The position numbers were made by a program, and so were the translations under genes. This document shows, in pieces, positions 60,838 through 64,000 of a stretch of 64,000 nt of DNA (positions are counted from its first letter, which is position 1; every line of letters begins with the position of its first letter). The notes beneath the pieces are model-generated. The model worked only from the letters and a program-made list of their open reading frames with translations. It was not told the origin of the DNA and did not search any database. Origin of the DNA: Allotamlana fucoidanivorans (GTDB lineage: Bacteria > Bacteroidota > Bacteroidia > Flavobacteriales > Flavobacteriaceae); assembly GCF_045788535.1 (NCBI RefSeq), contig NZ_CP074074.1, positions 3,534,001-3,598,000 on the forward strand, written 5' to 3'.

Positions 60838-62053
60838 ATTATCAGGAAAATACATACTTAAGTTTTTGCAAAATCATTACGAATTTGTACAAGATGCATT
60901 TAATTATAGTAAACCTGACTTTATTATCGATATTGATATTTTAGAAAAGTTAATTGAAGAATACAACATTAGTAATGAGCCCAAAATATCTTTATCTAAA
61001 CTAATAGATGTCAAATTTTGCAGACAGTTACCAACTAAAGATTTTAAAATAAACAGAAGTTATGCAGATTTCTTACAGTTTCTCTTTGATGACTTTACGC
61101 TTGATTTACCACAAACCTTAAAAGAAAGGTATAAAACCATTTTTGAATTATTTTCGGCTTTAAAAACAGAGACTAAAACAAGCAAGACAATTATTTTAAT
61201 TCAAAACATTATAAAAGTAATAGATGTTTTCTTAAACGATATTCATAGACAAACTCAAAGACTTTTAAGTGATACAGAATCTTTAAAAGTCAATGCAGAT
61301 GAATATTCAGATTTATCAAAAAGGTTAGAAAAAGCAGTTTTTTGGATTGATGAATATATTGAGCCATTAAATAAAATTCTAGAAAAAGGGCATCCAGAGT
61401 CCTTCTATTCTGCTTTAGTTGAAATTCAAAAATACACGAATGAAAAACAGTATATAGCAAACAGTTTTAAACTTAAAAGAGAATATAAAAAACTATATGG
61501 TGCAGTTGTTTATGCTCGTGCTGAATTAGACCAAAACTTACAAAAACTAACAAGAGAGTTAAGACCATTGTTAGATAGAATCAAAAGTGATTCAATTATT
61601 TTAAGTGGATTTTATCATTTTGTAGAAAATGTAGATTACCCTGAAAACTATGTTGTTGCTATTCCTAGTCCAATTAAAAAGACTAAAGGAAGCGCCCTTT
61701 TCAAAGAATTTCATAGCGAAGCTGAATTTTTTGTTGACCAATTTAATTACAAAACTTCTGATGTATATTATGAAGAACAAATTGAAGAGTTAGAATGGCT
61801 TCCTGATTCTACATATTTTAAAGAACAGCTGCTAAATGAAGATAAAGTTGATGATTTTTATTTATGGTGCTTTAATGCTTTAAAAAAGCATACTGATGAA
61901 ATCACATTATCAAAATTTTTCTCTCTAACTAATCTTTTGTTAGAAGATGATTTAATAGCAGAATACAAAACTGACGAGAGAAAAATAATTGATTTAAAAG
62001 ATGCTTCAATTAAAATACCTAAAGTGAAAGTATATGAGAGAATACCCAAATGA
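60830..62053 (+). CDS. kleisin-like subunit of the Wadjet-type system (JetA/MksF-like, 407 aa)
   Basis: Mostly helical, with a long central coiled region (FLNDIHRQTQRLLSDTESL, about residues 135-160) as in MukF/MksF/JetA, and a C-terminal winged-helix-like part (TLSKFFSLTNLLLEDDLIAEY). No enzymatic motif. Assigned mainly from size, architecture and operon context. Overlaps its neighbours by 8 and 20 bases. Confidence 0.65.
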   Translation: MIKLSGKYILKFLQNHYEFVQDAFNYSKPDFIIDIDILEKLIEEYNISNEPKISLSKLIDVKFCRQLPTKDFKINRSYADFLQFLFDDFTLDLPQTLKERYKTIFELFSALKTETKTSKTIILIQNIIKVIDVFLNDIHRQTQRLLSDTESLKVNADEYSDLSKRLEKAVFWIDEYIEPLNKILEKGHPESFYSALVEIQKYTNEKQYIANSFKLKREYKKLYGAVVYARAELDQNLQKLTRELRPLLDRIKSDSIILSGFYHFVENVDYPENYVVAIPSPIKKTKGSALFKEFHSEAEFFVDQFNYKTSDVYYEEQIEELEWLPDSTYFKEQLLNEDKVDDFYLWCFNALKKHTDEITLSKFFSLTNLLLEDDLIAEYKTDERKIIDLKDASIKIPKVKVYERIPK

Positions 62054-62567
62054 GCATAATAAAATAGTAAGTGAATTATTAGATGGTAAGTTCATTATTT
62101 CACCAAGTCCTTTGTTTTACAAAATTCAAGAACTAGAAGACGACTATTCTGATTTTTTTATGAAATCGTTTAACTATATCCTAAACATCGAAGCGGAATT
62201 TGCCTACTTATCTTCCGATGAAGTGAACGAAAAAAGAACTAGAGATTTTACATTGTTTTTAGCAATTCTGTCAAGAGAGCTAGATTATTCAGGGAAAAAC
62301 TTTAGAGATAAAATTGAATTAGGTTCCTTTGACATAAACGAAACAGAAGAACTATTAAGACAATCAAGTAAATGGGAAATATTAGAAAAAACTACTGTTT
62401 CCGAATTTGAAAAGTTTTTAAAAACTTGGCGTGGCAAAAATTTAATTGTTTTGGATGGCAACAAATTTAAGTTTACTAAAGCCGTAAAACTATTTTTCAC
62501 TTTTGCTATGGAAATCGCAGAAGAGAAATTAAAAGAAAAAACAAATGAAGAAAATGCCAACGCTTAA
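62034..62567 (+). CDS. MukE-like subunit of the Wadjet-type system (JetB/MksE-like, 177 aa)
   Basis: SELLDGKFIISPSPLFYKIQELEDDYSDFF and LNIEAEFAYLSSDE fit the MksE/JetB winged-helix pattern (short, acidic, helical). Ends ...NEENANA. Last gene of the four-gene unit; the stop TAA is part of a 13-bp repeat also found just upstream of the operon (57230). Confidence 0.65.
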   Translation: MREYPNEHNKIVSELLDGKFIISPSPLFYKIQELEDDYSDFFMKSFNYILNIEAEFAYLSSDEVNEKRTRDFTLFLAILSRELDYSGKNFRDKIELGSFDINETEELLRQSSKWEILEKTTVSEFEKFLKTWRGKNLIVLDGNKFKFTKAVKLFFTFAMEIAEEKLKEKTNEENANA

Positions 62568-62956
62568 ATGTCGACTTCCCCTAAATAGAACTGTTAGTTT
62601 TTCCAAAATTATTCATTTTTTCGTTTTAAAAGTAGTTTGATTTTTGGGGAAGCTTACATGGGATAGGCTACATTTTTAGGGAAGGCTACAGTTTCAATTT
62701 GAATTTAAGAACAGATTTGAAACGCCTGAGTAGAAAAACCATTTGGTTTAGCAAATCAATAAGACTGTTAGAGGCCTGTTTAAAATTATATTTTTGGGGA
62801 GATAAAATGAGTTTTCAATATTGAAAAATAATCTCTAAATTGGCTAAAATTTAATGATAACCCGAAGGCTAAAATCTGCATACGATTTTGCATACGATTT
62901 GATAAAAAAATAGCTTGTGAGCCCTGTAAAAGCGTTGTAAAAAAACGCTCCTTTGA
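62568..62956. other. non-coding right end of the island
   Basis: No gene seen. It holds CTTCCCCTAAA at 62576 and GGGGAAGCTT-type sequence near 62646, which could pair, two GGCTACA-type motifs near 62668 and 62686, and the arm-type motifs at 62878. Confidence 0.5.
62878..62901 (+). promoter_or_regulatory. arm-type integrase-binding repeats (right end)
   Basis: GCATACGATTTTG followed directly by GCATACGATTTG (sharing one G), the same motif as at 19587-19622. About 55 bases inside attR. Confidence 0.55.
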
Positions 62957-63005
62957 ATTCATAACCCGGAGGTCTCGAGTTCAAATCTCGATCTCGCTAC
63001 GAAAC
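62957..63005 (+). repeat. attR: 49-bp direct repeat of the tRNA-Met 3' end
   Basis: Identical to 19460-19508. It contains only the anticodon loop to 3' end of the tRNA, so it is not a functional tRNA gene. Confidence 0.9.
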
Positions 63006-63024
63006 ACAAATCACTCATAATCAA

Positions 63025-63053
63025 CGGTTTAGTCTTCACTAAACCGTTTTTTT
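63025..63053 (+). terminator. duplicated tRNA terminator beyond attR
   Basis: Same CGGTTTAG/CTAAACCG hairpin and T-run as at 19528, with flanking substitutions (CACTCATAATCAAC for CACGCATAATCAGC). Confidence 0.75.
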
Positions 63054-63105
63054 ATGCTTAGTTCAAAACAAATACATAGATTTGCCTGAAACACCCAAAT
63101 TTTCC
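63054..63105 (+). pseudogene. 5' remnant of a second copy of the island integrase gene
   Basis: ATGCTTAGTTCAAAACAAAT and the following bases match the first codons at 19557. After ATAGATTTGC, 30 bases present at the left end (the arm sites) are missing, then CACCCAAATTTTCCA resumes the match. Similarity ends at about 63105. Confidence 0.65.
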
Positions 63106-63126
63106 ATTTTTTGTTGCAAGTCCATC

Positions 63127-63237
63127 TTTGGAGAGATAGAAGTCTGGTACAATAATAAAAGAAGGCATTCCTTTTTAGGGAATAGAACCATAACAGAATT
63201 TGAATTAGATATGTATAACCAGAAACTAGCTGCATAG
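63127..63237 (+). pseudogene. C-terminal fragment of an IS3-family OrfB
   Basis: The frame reads FGEIEVWYNNKRRHSFLGNR then TITEFELDMYNQKLAA and TAG at 63235-63237. YIEVWYNxKRRHSxLG is the invariant C-terminal motif of IS3-family transposases. No upstream part remains; the sequence is unlike the three IS copies in the array. Confidence 0.75.
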
Positions 63238-63290
63238 TAATTCAATTTATAGTACATTTTTTTGTTGTAAGTCCACATATTAACATCAAT

Positions 63291-64000
63291 CTATACCGCT
63301 CCAATAAGTTCGTTAATTATTTTTTGTGCTTTTTTTAATTCGCCTAGTATGACATCTAAATTTATAGAGTCCTCTAAGTTTGAAGAAAAAAGAGAAACAG
63401 CCAAAACAGCTTTTAAATCGGTTCCCCTTAAACCAATAGGCACCGCAATATCAGTCACACCTCCTGTAAGCTTACTTTTTGCAGAACGATAACCTAACTT
63501 TCCTATTTCGTTTATGGTTTCTATTAGCGTATTTTGCCTTTCTTGATCCCAATTTTTATAATACTCGTCTTTTGATAAAATAGATATAGCCTCTTCTTCT
63601 GGAAACATAGACAAAATAACCCTACCAGATGTAGTCATTGATAACGGAAAATGAGTTCCTTCTTCTATGGAAAGCGATACCGCACTAGGACTTCTTGTTT
63701 GATAAATAACAAGCAATTTATTATCATTCATAATACTCAAATGACAGGATTGTCGTGTAATTTCTGAAAGTGCCTGCATAGGGTATTGAGCTACACGTTT
63801 CAATTCATCAAAAGGCGTATGCCTATGTGATAAGCTGTACATTTTTAAGGACAGTCTATATTTTCCCGCGTTTGACTCCCTAATTACATAACCACGCTCT
63901 TCTAAACACACCAACATTCTATATATTTCACTTGGTGTCCTATTAATACCTTGAGCTATTTCTGCTTGAGACAAAGGTACACCTTCTTCTGATAGGTATT
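63291..64000 (-). CDS. IclR-family transcriptional regulator, 5' truncated by window edge
   Basis: The N-terminal helix-turn-helix is visible up to the window edge (EEGVPLSQAEIAQGINRTPS, EIYRMLVCLEERGYVIR), followed by the IclR effector domain (SCHLSIMNDNKLLVIYQTRS, FPLSMTTSGRVILSMFPEEE, GGVTDIAVPIGLRGTDLKAVLAVSL). The gene continues past base 64,000. It probably controls a catabolic operon beyond the window. It marks the return to the chromosome outside the island. Confidence 0.92.
   Translation of the reverse strand, partial: YLSEEGVPLSQAEIAQGINRTPSEIYRMLVCLEERGYVIRESNAGKYRLSLKMYSLSHRHTPFDELKRVAQYPMQALSEITRQSCHLSIMNDNKLLVIYQTRSPSAVSLSIEEGTHFPLSMTTSGRVILSMFPEEEAISILSKDEYYKNWDQERQNTLIETINEIGKLGYRSAKSKLTGGVTDIAVPIGLRGTDLKAVLAVSLFSSNLEDSINLDVILGELKKAQKIINELIGAV

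Larger units (their letters stand above)
19503..63005 (+). mobile_element. tRNA-Met-integrated genomic island (~43.5 kb)
   Basis: Bounded by the 49-bp attL/attR repeat. It contains a tyrosine integrase next to the tRNA, an accessory gene, a repeat block, a second recombinase with an integron-like cassette array, four IS elements and a Wadjet-like operon. No conjugation, replication or phage structural genes were seen, so it is either mobilised in trans or a decayed element. Confidence 0.88.

Noticed and set aside
62941..63000. Second tRNA-Met gene at attR
   Set aside because: Only the anticodon loop to the 3' end is present; acceptor 5' strand and D-arm are missing, so it is an attachment-site duplicate.

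Overview
The window looks like the chromosome of a Flavobacteriaceae-type member of the Bacteroidota. It is AT-rich, its promoters fit the TTG-N19-TAnnTTTG pattern, several small genes belong to families typical of marine flavobacteria (a DUF2256 remnant, a TIGR03643-type gene, a Lacal_2735-type protein, DUF4290), and MurA carries Asp where most bacteria have the fosfomycin-reactive Cys.

Bases 1-19,500 are ordinary core chromosome. First comes a light and oxidative-stress cluster: ABC1 kinase, flavin reductase, epimerase, folE, SDR, glutathione peroxidase, TspO, an SRPBCC protein and a DNA photolyase. It includes two decayed genes, a DUF2256/photolyase remnant and a TIGR03643 gene with a stop codon near its C-terminus. 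Then come fhs, murA, DUF4290, DUF493, an AAA ATPase, recQ, fmt, an HU gene, a YqgE/AlgH-like gene, a class IV aminotransferase, a START-like protein and tRNA-Met(CAT).

Bases 19,503-63,005 are a genomic island of about 43.5 kb inserted in the 3' end of tRNA-Met. A 49-bp perfect direct repeat (19,460-19,508 and 62,957-63,005) marks attL and attR. A tyrosine integrase sits beside the tRNA, and matching GCATACGATTTK arm-type motifs lie near both ends. An older relative has apparently used the same site, because an integrase 5' remnant, a copy of the tRNA terminator and an IS3-family remnant lie beyond attR.

Inside the island, 24,323-55,877 is the most striking part: an integron-like array of 31 complete gene cassettes plus the start of a 32nd, all in one orientation. 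Each cassette ends in an attC-like site, usually about 120-135 bp, that folds into a long hairpin bounded by NNNNAAC and GTTNNNN. In every cassette the bases after its opening GTT are the reverse complement of the bases before its closing AAC (10/10 in fifteen cassettes, 9/10 in fifteen, 8/10 in one). The pairing is within a cassette and not within a repeat, which is the signature of cassettes that pass through a circle. The recombinase at the head of the array (22,972-24,153) is a Xer-like tyrosine recombinase that lacks the extra IntI domain, and it is co-oriented with the cassettes. Cassette cargo is mainly lipoproteins, secreted proteins and small membrane proteins of unknown function. There are also a GNAT acetyltransferase, two thioredoxin-fold (TlpA-like) proteins, a DUF3179 protein, a four-gene methyltransferase/DUF2071 cassette and a self-regulated MarR/cupin/RidA cassette. 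Eight cassettes have no credible gene; one 600-bp non-coding cassette occurs six times. One IS1182-type element and two IS3-type elements are inserted in the array, and a third IS3 copy ends it.

After the third IS3 copy comes a four-gene Wadjet/MksBEFG-like operon (SMC ATPase, Toprim protein, kleisin-like, MukE-like) in an unusual C-D-A-B order. The window ends in a truncated IclR-family regulator on the minus strand.
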